Source: Merluccius polli (Eukaryota > Chordata > Actinopteri > Gadiformes > Merlucciidae). Taken from it: a stretch of DNA of 64,000 nt. Both the position numbers and the translations under genes were made by a program. This document shows positions 1 to 11,600 of this stretch, one piece after another. The stretch's first letter is position 1; each line of letters opens with the position of its first letter. The notes beneath the pieces were generated by a model. The model saw nothing but the letters and a program-made list of their open reading frames with translations. It did no database searches and was not told the origin of the DNA. The stretch spans positions 115,001 to 179,000 of the forward strand of contig JAOPHQ010003992.1 in the NCBI GenBank assembly GCA_030340625.1, written 5' to 3'.

Positions 1-570
1 ATAGGTATAAACTTGTTAACGATTATCGCAATGCGCTCGTTTTTTTGTTCTTTTCGCACGAGCGCATTGCGTTAATAACTCACATGAACACGCATTATAA
101 CATTCAACACATTGCGTGATATTCATAACACGGTAATAGCCGCACAAAGTCGCGTAACACGTCGCAACATTTCGGGTATCGGAACACAACCGCCGTCCAC
201 AGATTTATCGACACGGGATTCGAAGTTTCCAACATCATATTCGAATAAATCGGCGACGCTATTCGGCGATACTTACGGTTTCTGGACGGGCTTCTTCCGC
301 TTCTTCATAGCGTAAGTCCCAGCGTTACCCAACATGGTGTCACTCGGTGTGTTCACTGTTCAATGACAAAAAAAGTACAAAAATCCAGTCCGCACAATTT
401 GCGCGGAAGCTTTATCCATACGACCGCGGTGTCAGCTACTCAGCCATGAGTACGGTATCCTCCGAAAAACACAAGGTTAGCGGCGGCGCCGGCGCACGGA
501 TCCATAATAACGCATTGACAGTTTCCCCCCAGCGGTCGCTATTGACCTTGATCGATGTGCGGGTGAGACT
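1..570. promoter_or_regulatory. CpG-rich block at the left edge
   Basis: Many CpG dinucleotides occur through this stretch (for example CGTCGCAACATTTCGG and GGCGGCGCCGGCGC), in contrast to the CpG-poor DNA to the right. An inverted repeat (AATGCGCTCGT / ACGAGCGCATT) lies at 30-69. This may be the CpG island of a neighbouring gene. Confidence 0.35.
277..308 (-). CDS. Possible first coding exon of a leftward gene
   Basis: In a CpG-rich block, the minus strand has ATG followed by MKKRKKPVQK and a perfect GTAAGT donor at 271-276. The next exon would lie outside the window. I do not recognise the basic peptide, and 32 bases is too little for a firm call. The opposite strand also has a short ATG frame near 446, so the direction is uncertain. 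Confidence 0.22.
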
Positions 571-621
571 CGTGGGATGGAAGGAAGTTTTGGAGAGGTT
601 TTTTTTCTCTTTCTCCCCCAA

Positions 622-773
622 CCTCTCTCTCTCTCTCTCTCCCCCACCCCCCCCTCTCCCTCTCTCTCTCGCTTCAACAGCGCAAAAAATATAGCGTGAT
701 TACCGTACGGGTTTTCCTTGCGCAAAGTTTCTCTCCCCCCTTTTTTTTTGGGGGGGGGGGGGGGGGGGGGGGG
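622..773. repeat. CT-rich tract followed by poly-T/poly-G
   Basis: A CT/C-rich tract runs over 622-670. At 741-773 nine T are followed by 24 G in a row. Confidence 0.9.
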
Positions 774-1320
774 TAAAAAAAGTCAGCCTTCAGCGTCCAG
801 CCCTCCGGTGTGTAAAACCACGCAGCCACGTTATTCCTAGTCACTTTTTTTGTTGTTTGTTTGTTTGTTTGTTGTTTTTTTTGTTTTAATTTAGTTGTTG
901 GTTGTTTGTTGTAAGATGTAAAGCGACCCCCCTTGTCTCGGAGCTGATCCGCGGCGGCAGCAGCAGGTAAAGTTTTGGCCTCTCGCTCTTTTTTTTTCTT
1001 TTTGGCATGGGGCGTTTTCAGGAAATCATACATGTACAGTCACAGCGCCTGTTAAGGTGGACCGGGCGAGACGCAGACACGCACACTACTCTATCGACTT
1101 GACTTTTTATGAAAATACGCAAGTCATATTACCATCAGGATGTGTTATTATGTGGAGGGGGGGGGCGGCTGCTCGGAATAGTCCCATCTCATAGTATGTT
1201 TATGTTTAGGTGAAGTCCTCCTATGGTAATGTGAGACGCACTATTGCTTTAATAAGGCTACATAAATACCAATATCATCGGTGTTCTTACTGATTTTTGG
1301 CATCCTTACACATCCCTAAC

Positions 1321-1385
1321 ACACACGCGCATGCGCAAACGCGCGCACAAACCCACACCCACACGCCCGCAGACACGCACACACA
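1321..1385. repeat. Alternating CA/CG purine-pyrimidine tract
   Basis: Mixed ACACAC and GCGCATGCGC units give a nearly alternating purine-pyrimidine stretch, a sequence type prone to Z-DNA. Confidence 0.8.
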
Positions 1386-2539
1386 TAGGCTGGGCACGTC
1401 ACCGGTTTTGTTTGTATTATTAATAAAGTTTGGCAAGGTTAGTATAAACATTTAACCATTAGGGGAGGGTTTCAATAAGTCAGACCTCATCTTTTAGCAA
1501 TAAAGTGCCATGCATTTGCCACATTAACAATACTGAATAATACACATATGGACCTTAATTTAAACCATATAAAGAAAAATGTAAACCTGTAAAGATGTTG
1601 TTGAGTAAATATTTGCAATAGGCCTAATTTGTTTCCTCTACATTAAAACACGACTCCCTCTGGTTTCAAATTGGTATTATTATTCAAATGTACTTTTTTT
1701 TCTTATTTCTCTACATAATTAGGTGCATCAATCAATTTCGCCAGATTATTGAATCTCCTATATTGGCGCCTCTTGCCTATGCAGGTCATTCACTAGGCTG
1801 CTTAAACGACTTTTGGTTGGAAATTACCTTGGGGTAATCCTTCAACATACACAATAATACATTTTAGGCTTAACAATAAGCGATTTAAAGACTCCAATAA
1901 CTTCATTATGGAAGTATTTGAATATTTCTGGTGGTGCTGATCTGTATTTTCTCACCTTATTGCGCCACACCTAAATGACAGCGAAAGAGGTGTTGCCCAC
2001 AGTTGCCATGGAGACCATTTACTCTACAGACTTGCTGCTCTCTGTAAACATCAGTCTTTGTCTTGAACACACTGTACTTCCTGATAACATGTCGATCATG
2101 TCCTCATTCAGGTTGAAGTATGTCAGTAACGCTAATGATGTTTACTTGTCTGAGACTTGTTTGTACATCAGCAATTGCACAAGACACCAATCTTGCACAT
2201 TTCCCTTCTAGCCCATTCCTGCTTCTGTTTACCGAATGGGTGTCATTTATATTGCAGATGCACGGTTGCAACGCGGTGTTTGTGTCAATGTTTAAAAAAT
2301 GAACTTTCCCTTGTTTAAATGCTGTTGTTCGTGTCTTTTGCTTTAGGAATGTTTTGATAGTTGCTCAACACTCCTCCTATTCTGGAGCCCTGGAACCTGC
2401 CCATGGCCCAGAGCCTTTCACGCAAACCACTTCAATAATAGCACAAAATAAAAATCACATTGAGGAATACAGATTTCATTGTCATCGTATTTCTTTCTTC
2501 CATCTGAATGCATGGGCATGTGTTTTCATGTGTGTATGA

Positions 2540-2576
2540 CAGAGAGAGAGAGAGAGAGACAGAGAGACAGAGAGAG
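2540..2576. repeat. (GA)n microsatellite
   Basis: GA repeat with a few C interruptions. Confidence 0.9.
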
Positions 2577-4726
2577 TGTGTGCATGTCTTTTAATGCAAT
2601 GTATGTGCGTCTTTTGTGTATGTGTGTCTTCTTCATGCATGTGCACATGTAGTAGTCTTGTGCAGAGTTGCAGAGGTCTTTCAACACTTCCCTTTTAGAC
2701 CGTTGTGCCAGGAAGTTGCTTACCTCCACCCTTCTTTTCGTCCCTGTAGGCATAGGTTTTTTTTTTCTTCTTCTATATATATCCTGCCCACACTTGGCCG
2801 GCTGGTGACGTTGCCGCCGCTCCCCATATACAGCCCCTCCATATGGAGCAGAAACACGAAGCTGCCAAAGAGTCATCCAGATAGTTTGGGAGGGTTCGAA
2901 GGGGTGGAGGAGGTGGGTGGTGGTGGTGACGGTGGTGGTGGGGGGGGGGGGGTCGGAACAGGGCAGTCTGGGCTCCACCGGCCGCAGAATTTGACGTGTG
3001 GTCGCTTGGTGAGCTGTGTGCAGCTGTTCCCATGGGTTTAATTCATTACTCCTGTTTGTTTGCATGGCCACACAGTGCATTCCTGTGTGACAGCCACCGG
3101 TGCATAGCCATCAACACGATGGCTCAATGTCTTGATTTCCAGATCGAGCCCAACGTTTATTTGGTCTGGCGGCGGCATTTTGCAGTTGAGATGGCAGGCC
3201 GTACCTCACAACCTTTTATTGTTCTGCTCACGCCGCCGCCCTCCTTCTCCTCAGTTAGCCTGGCATTAAACCTTTTCGTGTATCAATGTGTTACTCTTGA
3301 GAGCTGGTATTACTGTTAAAAGGGTTTTCACACATTCATAAAAAGGCCCTGGTTTTGCTGTGCTATTTGTGAGTATAACAAAACTTCTCTGGGAATATCC
3401 CATTTTCAGCACACCACAGGATTAATAACGTAACACTCATTTCTAACCCCCAATAACAACAATACAAGCAAAATAAATGTAGCTTTGTGGAAAGAACTGA
3501 TTTACTTGAACAATGTGGATGTGACTGTGGATGCCAGAGTAGATTATCAGGCATCTGTCTGTCTCACGTGATGTTTCACCAGTCTGTCAAACTCAACTCA
3601 GTGTCCTTTTAAAAACAGGCCCAGTGTTGAAGGCTGCTGTCCTCTGGGAAGGCCATAGCGTGTGAACGCTAGACGGGCATTCACTGTGCAACACACAAGG
3701 ATTTAGCTGAACCCCAATATACACTCCACCGCAGGCCAATCAGAATGAACACACAGGGGTTGTATAAATGGTCCTGGATGTGTCAGGATCTCCGTTCTTT
3801 GTTTGCACTGGAGCAGTGGGGGAGATAAAGACAGGTATCATTAGCAGACTGCAGCGATTGCTCTGTGTGCGTTCTGAAGGGACGGAGAAACCGCAATCGG
3901 TGGCCAGCAGACAACAGCTGTAATTGCTGCCCCATGTCTGATGTTTTCCTCTGCTTTTGTCTGTAGACAAGGCCCTTCTTCTTTCACTGGACGGTAATCC
4001 CAAATGATCAGCACCAATTGCGGTGGGCTTGACTATGGCATCGCAACCATAAACAAATCAACAAAAGAAAGCAAACCAACCCTCGAACCACCAAGCAAAC
4101 AATTAGCCCAAGAAAACAAACAAACACAAACAAGCACACAAATAATGAAACTGACAGCCTCTTATCTCAAGTCGATGATTATGCAAATATCATTAATAAC
4201 AAGACAAGGCAATTATTTTTCACAGCTACAATTGAATGGCAATTAAGCATATCTACAAACCTGCTTGCATTCTTGCTGTAGGATCAACATGAAACACAAA
4301 TCAATTAATAACCATATTAATAATAATAAACATCATAAAATCTATTCTGATGTATTTTTTTGTTGTGGGGAGTGAGCAATAAAAATGAATTTTGTTTCCA
4401 TGGTGTTCCAGCTGTTTTAATTATAAACAATGCAGGCAAATTGCCTCTCCATTGGCACTGTTAAAGCCACGCCGTGCTGCAGAAATTGAAATAAAACCTG
4501 CCATAAAACCAAGGGAAGTTTGGCAGAGACAGGGGATTGCCAAATCCCTCAGATGGCCTCACAGGGCTTCAGCTATGAGACACATGAATGTTGAGTTGTT
4601 TCACTGCTCTGTACATTAGTCACTACTCACTACTCGGGTTCATGCGTGTGGCTGTGTGTATGTGTTGGGTCAGGCAGTGTATGAACTACTGTCAACTATG
4701 AACTTTTATGAATGTGTTTATGAATT

Positions 4727-4728
<2 letters not shown>

Positions 4729-4781
<53 letters not shown>
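4729..4781. repeat. (TG)n microsatellite
   Basis: About 26 uninterrupted TG units. Confidence 0.95.
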
Positions 4782-4782
<1 letters not shown>

Positions 4783-5754
4783 TTCATTTATGCTGTTACA
4801 AATAATTACACAACATACTCCTGAGAATAGCATAGGCTACACTTCCTCCGTTTAGACCTAGCCCATTCTGGGAGAGACTGAAAATAATGAGTGGATGCAG
4901 GAATAGAAATGTGCTAATAAGGATTTTGCCTTAACAACACCAGCCTATATATGCCAAATATAGCCCAGGCTAAAGTCTCATTACAAGACGTTACGCCACG
5001 AGCATGAAGGACTGGCACTTACACTGGCCTTGCTATGAAATATGATGTGGTGCAACTGATGCTCAACTGTGTTTGCATACATGGTTTCCTGGGCTACATA
5101 GGAAAACAGCCGGCCAGTCACACTCATAATGTGGCAGGTTGGCAGAGTGAAACCTTGTAAAACCTTGTAAAACAGCTGTTCTGGTAAGCAAGTGTCTAAG
5201 AAAAGGTGCGCTGGGCCACAAGTCGTCATGGCAATGTCTCTCTCATTAAGGATGAGTCAACTCTGGCCAATAAATGTACAATATTTGTATTGTTCTTAGA
5301 GGCTGTAATTCAAATACTGCGTAAATTACATTATCCAGTCCCATACAGGGCATGATTGTCTTGCCTTGCCTTTTATCCCAACGTTGATCTCTTCCTTATT
5401 TGTGGACTTATGGACAGCCAAGGGCATTGTGCATGATAACATATTTCAGATGATCATGGCCGCCATCTACTGGTAAACATGACAATTAGCAATAGTTCCT
5501 GCCAAATATTAAATATATCCAGTGGGACTCATTGAGTGAGCATTTTGATAAACGATCGTCCATTTGTTGATGAAATGTTATATGCGTATCCTCACTTTAC
5601 GATAATAATGAGCAACAACGCTGCGTTTACACTCTAATATGTGTGTAGTTGTATTTGTATTTATTTGTACTTAAAACTTTAAAGTCCAAACGTATCACCC
5701 GAACAAATATGAAAAAAAAAAAATCATATTTGCGGAAAAGCCACGCAATAATTT

Positions 5755-5882
5755 CAACAGACACGTGTGTGACGTCTAATATAGGAGACGGGTGAGTGAA
5801 GGCCACCTCTAACGTCATCAGCCCGCGCCTTGCAGCGGACATCTCTTCGGTCAGGGCTGTCGGTTTTTGTGAAATAGTAAAC
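5755..5882 (+). promoter_or_regulatory. Probable ndufa10 promoter and 5' UTR
   Basis: The DNA just upstream of the start codon is richer in CpG than its surroundings. It holds CACGTG at 5762-5767, TGACGTC at 5770-5776 and ACGTCA at 5812-5817, which fit E-box and CREB/ATF sites. I see no TATA box near the start. The transcription start is not determined. Confidence 0.45.
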
Positions 5883-5957
5883 ATGGCCCTTCGGGTTATC
5901 CGGCTGGTTATTCCGTCCGGAACAGCCCTCTTCAAAGCGGGGACAACTGCACAGACG
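5883..5957 (+). CDS. ndufa10: ndufa10 coding exon 1 (presequence)
   Basis: Encodes residues 1-25, beginning MALRVIRL, the mitochondrial targeting region. It ends in phase 0 at a GTAGGG donor. The context before the ATG is TAAAC, with A at -3. Confidence 0.93.
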
Positions 5958-8636
5958 GTAGGGATATCGTATTGGCAATTCGCATGTTAATCACGAGCAT
6001 GCGAAGAATGTCAAATTGACAAGGACAAGCTAACGTCCCTTAGCATCACATAGTTGCAGGCAGCGGTAGAGGTTGCTGGCTCAAAAGTCCAGCTTCACTG
6101 GACGGAAACCTTTTGCATGTATTGTGACAGCCCTGTTTTCTAAACGAAACACGCATACACGTTCATACATGTTTATAAATGTGCATAAACGTTCATAGAT
6201 GTACAGCAGCATGTAGCTTGATGATGTGGTGTTTTAAATCACTGGTGTGGACGACCCCAACACACAGACAGGATTAGTCATTTGTCAGGGGCGAAATATG
6301 ATACAAATGTCAGTGTGATATGCGTTTTTTGTGTTGCTCTATTGTTTGTTGTTGTGTCTACTGTGCACTAATGTGTTTTCTCTTATTTATTTTTTTCAAG
6401 GCCGGTATTCACACGAGTGCAGTGAGACACCTGCGGTACGGCTGGCTGGCCTATATTCTGGGCGAGAGGACAACTCCGAGATTGAAACAGTTCAGCCAAA
6501 TCATCTCCGTGGATGGCAACCTGGCCTCTGGGAAAGGGGCGCTTGCGCAAAAGCTGGCTGACAAACTAGGTAATCGATGAACTACCGGGGGCATAGCAAC
6601 ACCTAACAGCATATTGTCCATAAGCTGTACATTGATTATACAAGAAATATGTCCACACATGTGTTATGCGTAGCTTGCATCATCTAGACACATATTGATC
6701 TGATACTTGTGGTAACGGCAAGGATGCTTGTTTGCTTCAATTCACTTGCGGTACTTACCCTTATGGAGCATACAAGTCCACCATGGATGATGATGGTAAC
6801 GGTTAAGCAGGCAATTCATTTACAGCTGCAACTTGTTTTGCGCTTGTTTCGCCACAGTAGTGCTTTTTTAAATACTTTTATTTATTTTTTTAGCTTTTTA
6901 AGTAATTGTGTGGAGATTGGAGAGATATAAATTGACCTGATTCATTAAGTCTTCTCAATATAGGGTCTCTCTTTTGTTTTGTCTTTTAATAGGTATGCTT
7001 TACATGCCCGAGGCCGACACTTTCTACATGGACAAGATGACTGGGGAGAAAGAGCTGTTGCCCGAAGCCTACAATGGGATGTGTAACCTGGAGAAGTTTT
7101 ACACTGACCCTAAGGCTGGGGACGGCAACTCTTACAGACTGCAGCTGTGGATGTACACCATGAGGCTGCTGCAGTACTCTGACGCCGTCGAGCACCTGCT
7201 CACCACTGGTACCCACTGACCCACTTTGATACACTCTGATTCAAAATTATGTCTTAAAGGTGCTTTAGGTAAGATGTAAGAGCTATAGTTTGGTGTAATT
7301 TGTAGGTAGGGAGGGAGCGGAGAGGGAGGGGACTTGTTTTGGTTGTTAAGTTTAAAAATCTTGCACTCTTCTGTTACTTTCTGCTCGCTCTCTTTACAAC
7401 TATCCAATCCTACCTACAGCAGATTTAAATTAGATTTGTTTGTTTGTACACATGGAAAAAAAAGGTATGTGATACAATTAGGGCTGTCAAAAATTGGCCT
7501 TATAAAAAAACACATTGGTTCGAAACATTCAAATATCTAGTTTTGCGCATTATCCATAAGAGGGCAAACCAAATACAAGAGCACAACTACTTGTATAGGT
7601 CTTATATTTATTTCAACATAAACATGTCACACATCTTTGATCCATGTCGTTCATAACTGGACTTTAACTGTATTCACTTTGTCTGTAGGCTACAGCACAA
7701 CAAAGTAGGACATACCAACAATAAACACAATTAAACCACACAAAAATAGAAAACATTTAACTATATAGCCTACTTGGTAGAAGCACAAAAAACAAGGAAA
7801 AATGACGAAATCAGACAGAGCAACAGGAAGTCAACTTCGGACAGGCAAAGTAACCTTTTGTTTGTTTGATCTTGTGATTCTTCGCGTGATCTCGCAGTTC
7901 TCTTGTGATCTCGCAAGCCGGCTTTGTTTGGTTCTGTGTAAAAAGGCAAAGCCAGCATAATGACAGATCTTCTTTACTGCAATATTGCGGGATGTCTGCA
8001 TAAAAGGGGCTTCTATCTCTCGATTCCACATTTTCGATGTTTACTGACCAAAATCCCAAATGGGGATTTTAAGATTGCTTGGAGTGCAATTGACTCTATC
8101 TGCGGCCGTTGGGTTGTGAACTCTCTGCCGTCCTTGCCACACGGTTGTTATTGTTGAATTATTCACTCGTTTCAGCTTGACCTACATTTAATTTTTTAAT
8201 CATTGAAAGTGACTTGTGACTCCTGTCCGTCATGCAGTGCATTCAGTGCACCGGCCAAGGCCCACGAGGGAGACAGCGAGGCAGACAGCCGCGGAAGTGC
8301 TGCGTTTTTTTCACAATCAAATATTCATTTTCACAGTCAGCTGTCTGTTTTTTAACAATTCGATTATATAATCGAATTTAGAATATTTGTTGACAGCCCT
8401 CGATACAATCACTCGGCAAACATTTTTTGTAATATGTCATTTGTTAATTTACATTTACTAGACTTTTTATCTAAAGCTACTTACAAGTGCGGCTTGGAAC
8501 AATCATACAATGGAAATTGGAGTGACTACAGCAATTTTTAGCAGTGGTAGTCGAGTGCATAATAGGAGAATCACATCAAGGTATACATTTTAAATTCAAC
8601 ACTTTGTGCTGAAACAGCATAGTGTAGGTGTTTTAG

Positions 8637-8685
<49 letters not shown>

Positions 8686-11600
8686 AATAATGATAATGTA
8701 TAATAACATTTTGAACCTGATGTGTGTTCAAGGTCAAGGTGTGATTCTGGAGCGTTCCCCTTTCAGTGACATGGTGTTTATGGAGGCTATGTACAAACAG
8801 GGCTACATCAGGAAACAATGTGAGTAATGCATTACAAGAAAACCTAAAAAGATCACATGTATTAATCTCAATCTTCACCCATGTATTGCAAAGGCTAGAT
8901 CCTGGTTTTGTAGCATTGCTTTTGTAACATTTGCTAAATTAAAACATTTAGCAAATGTTTTACATCTACAAACATTTTGTAGATGTTTTGGTGCTATGAT
9001 GACTCTACTTTCTCTTTCCTTTTATCCGAAAATGTCCATGCACCTTTTTTGCATGAATATCCATTTGAATTATAAATTAGCTATACTCTGCAGCCCAACA
9101 GTGTGGAGCTAACTCACTGTGGCCGACAAATTATGTTGGTTTTCTTTCTTTGGCTCAAGCCCTATATAAAGTCTTCACACCATATCAATCTGGATTGCAG
9201 GTGTGGACCACTACAATGAGATCAAAGGCATTAGCATTTGCGAATTCCTGCCGCCCCACATTGTGATCTATGTAGATCAGGCAGCTGAGGAGGTGGAGAA
9301 GAAGCTGAAACAGAGTGGCAAGGTATGGAATGCGGCCGGTCACGAATCCATCCATGACTTTATTTTAAATTGTGTGGTCCCCATATCTGAGTCGGTTAAT
9401 ATTTAGGCTTGTACAATGCAGTCTATTGAGGCAGGCCACAATTGTCCAGGTATAACCCTCTAGTAGGTCACTGGTCGGACATTACAGAGGGATTCGAATC
9501 CATCCGGTGTTTCATACGTTCTTGCCATCACGCTTGAGGAAAAACTGATATAAGCTACACCCAAGAAATCGTCAGTCATTAAATCCTATTTTAAAATGCC
9601 GCTGAAACTCTCTTCTCCGTCACCGCAAGTTGGTTTCATATTAGATTGTTCTTCATCCTCCACCGATTTCAAAATTATTAACCAATGTTCTCATATGTGA
9701 TTCTCATAAGGTATTGATTATCCAATATGAAACCAACTTAACTGCATTCTCTCTGTCAAGTTTAATGTCTGAATGGGGTTCCTCATTGTGCCATTAGAAT
9801 TGTTGTATGCCACATTCTTGCGGCACAGCCTACACACAACTTGCTGCTGTTCATTGTCAAACATTTATTTCAGCCTTGTATTTACAAACAATGTATAAAT
9901 ACAAATAATTTTTCAAGTGTTTAATCTTTTATGAACGCTATTCGAATATGCCTTCCGAAAATGCAGCAATCTTGAAAATAGGTATTCAGGCTAGCCCTAG
10001 TCTCTATTTATCATAACTATAAGTATTGCAAGTATTGCAATTTAAAACCTATTTGCAATATAGACATTAGAACACAAGGTGAAGCTATCGGACAGGGTGC
10101 ATTTTGTCAACAAATTACTGGGAGGCGAAAATGAAATGGCATCAGACTTGGTCACTAGGTCATTGGTTGGTCAGCATTGTGTGAGGCAGATGTCATGACA
10201 CACTTGATGTAGCATTTACAAGTTAATTTGTAAAAAGTGCAGTTCAAAATGTCTATGGATTTATGCAAAATGCATAACATTTACATATATGATCCCTTTT
10301 TATTACTGGAATCAATACAACCTTCATTCAAAGTTAATTGAATTTTCTCTACACCAGATAAAAGTCCTCTCCCACTAACATTGGACTGAAGTCAATCCTT
10401 TCCCTTTTTGTATGACTAGTGCTTTTCATGTCCCTTCACAGCGGTCTGGAATTGTAGTTACTGAAGCTTAAATTGGCTCTTTTTGTCTCCTAATTCTTCA
10501 CAGCATGTCACAAATATAAGTTGCATAAACATTTTAAGAACTGGCTGGCATATGCAGCCAGAAAATAGGAGCCTTTAATCGTTGTAGAGGCTTTTAAGAT
10601 TAGTGCGTTGACCACTATCGCACTAACATACTTTTAATATGCCTTTCAAACCCTTCCACAATTCAATCTTATACTTAATATTGATACCATTTTTAAAGAC
10701 ACAATTCTGGCCTTAAGAATATTATATTCTATCTTTAATTATACAATTCATGTTATTTAATTAAAAAGAGAAATCTCACCTTACAAACAAACCATACTCT
10801 GCTTTTCTGAATTTGTGGACTTGGGGAAAGTTGTGTACCCATCCTTTGTCTTGGCAAGCTTGTTGAATAGCCATTTAGCCTCAGACGGTTGTTGCTCACC
10901 ATCCAAATGATGTTTTAATGTGATTTGAATTGGCTAATTTGTCAGTAGAATGGATCTCGGAGAGCCAATAAGGCATTTTTATCAAAGCTGCTACATCACC
11001 TATATGCACACTCGGTTAATGATTTTGCTGCCTCTGATACAAACGGCTGAGAAATGATCCTATCCTATCTACTATCCACCTAATCTTCAGTTTTTACTTG
11101 ATACTGTGGAAAAAGCATACTCTTAATTAGGTGGTTTATTTTTTCACTTCTTGCCTAATGTGTTTAAATGTGGAACATGACGATATTTTCGTCCCCAAAA
11201 ATGTTTTGCGAGCATTAAATGGCAGTTTAGTTTTAGGGCAAACACCTGGAAAATACGGAATGAATGTAGAGATTTGTATTTTAAATATATTTTGATAGGT
11301 GAGGTGATCACTATCTTATGCTTTGTCTTGTTTTTGTTTCTTCAGTCTTATTTGCAAAACGTGCCCCTGGCGTATCTGAAGGCAATTGAAGATTCTTACA
11401 AGAAGAACTTCCTGCCGAAAATTGGGTAAGTGGATGAGTGAATGAGATGAGTGGATTAGTTGATATCTGGCAAGTATAACATGACATTTTGGCTGTCCCA
11501 AGTTTTTGTCTGTATTGTATTGGGCTACAAGCCATCAGAATATAATTTTTTTTAAAGTGTTGATTTAAATGCACATTGTACTCGACTATACCTTTTTAAA

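Larger units (their letters stand above)
571..5754. other. Gene-free DNA upstream of ndufa10
   Basis: No exon is recognised. The stretch holds CT, poly-G, TTTG, mixed CA/CG, GA and TG repeats, listed separately, and otherwise AT-rich unique sequence. Open frames here are short and low in complexity. Confidence 0.6.

Noticed and set aside
446..475. Plus-strand short start MSTVSSEKHK followed by GTTAGC
   Set aside because: The donor is weak, the peptide is unknown and the minus-strand alternative has the better splice site; neither can be confirmed here.
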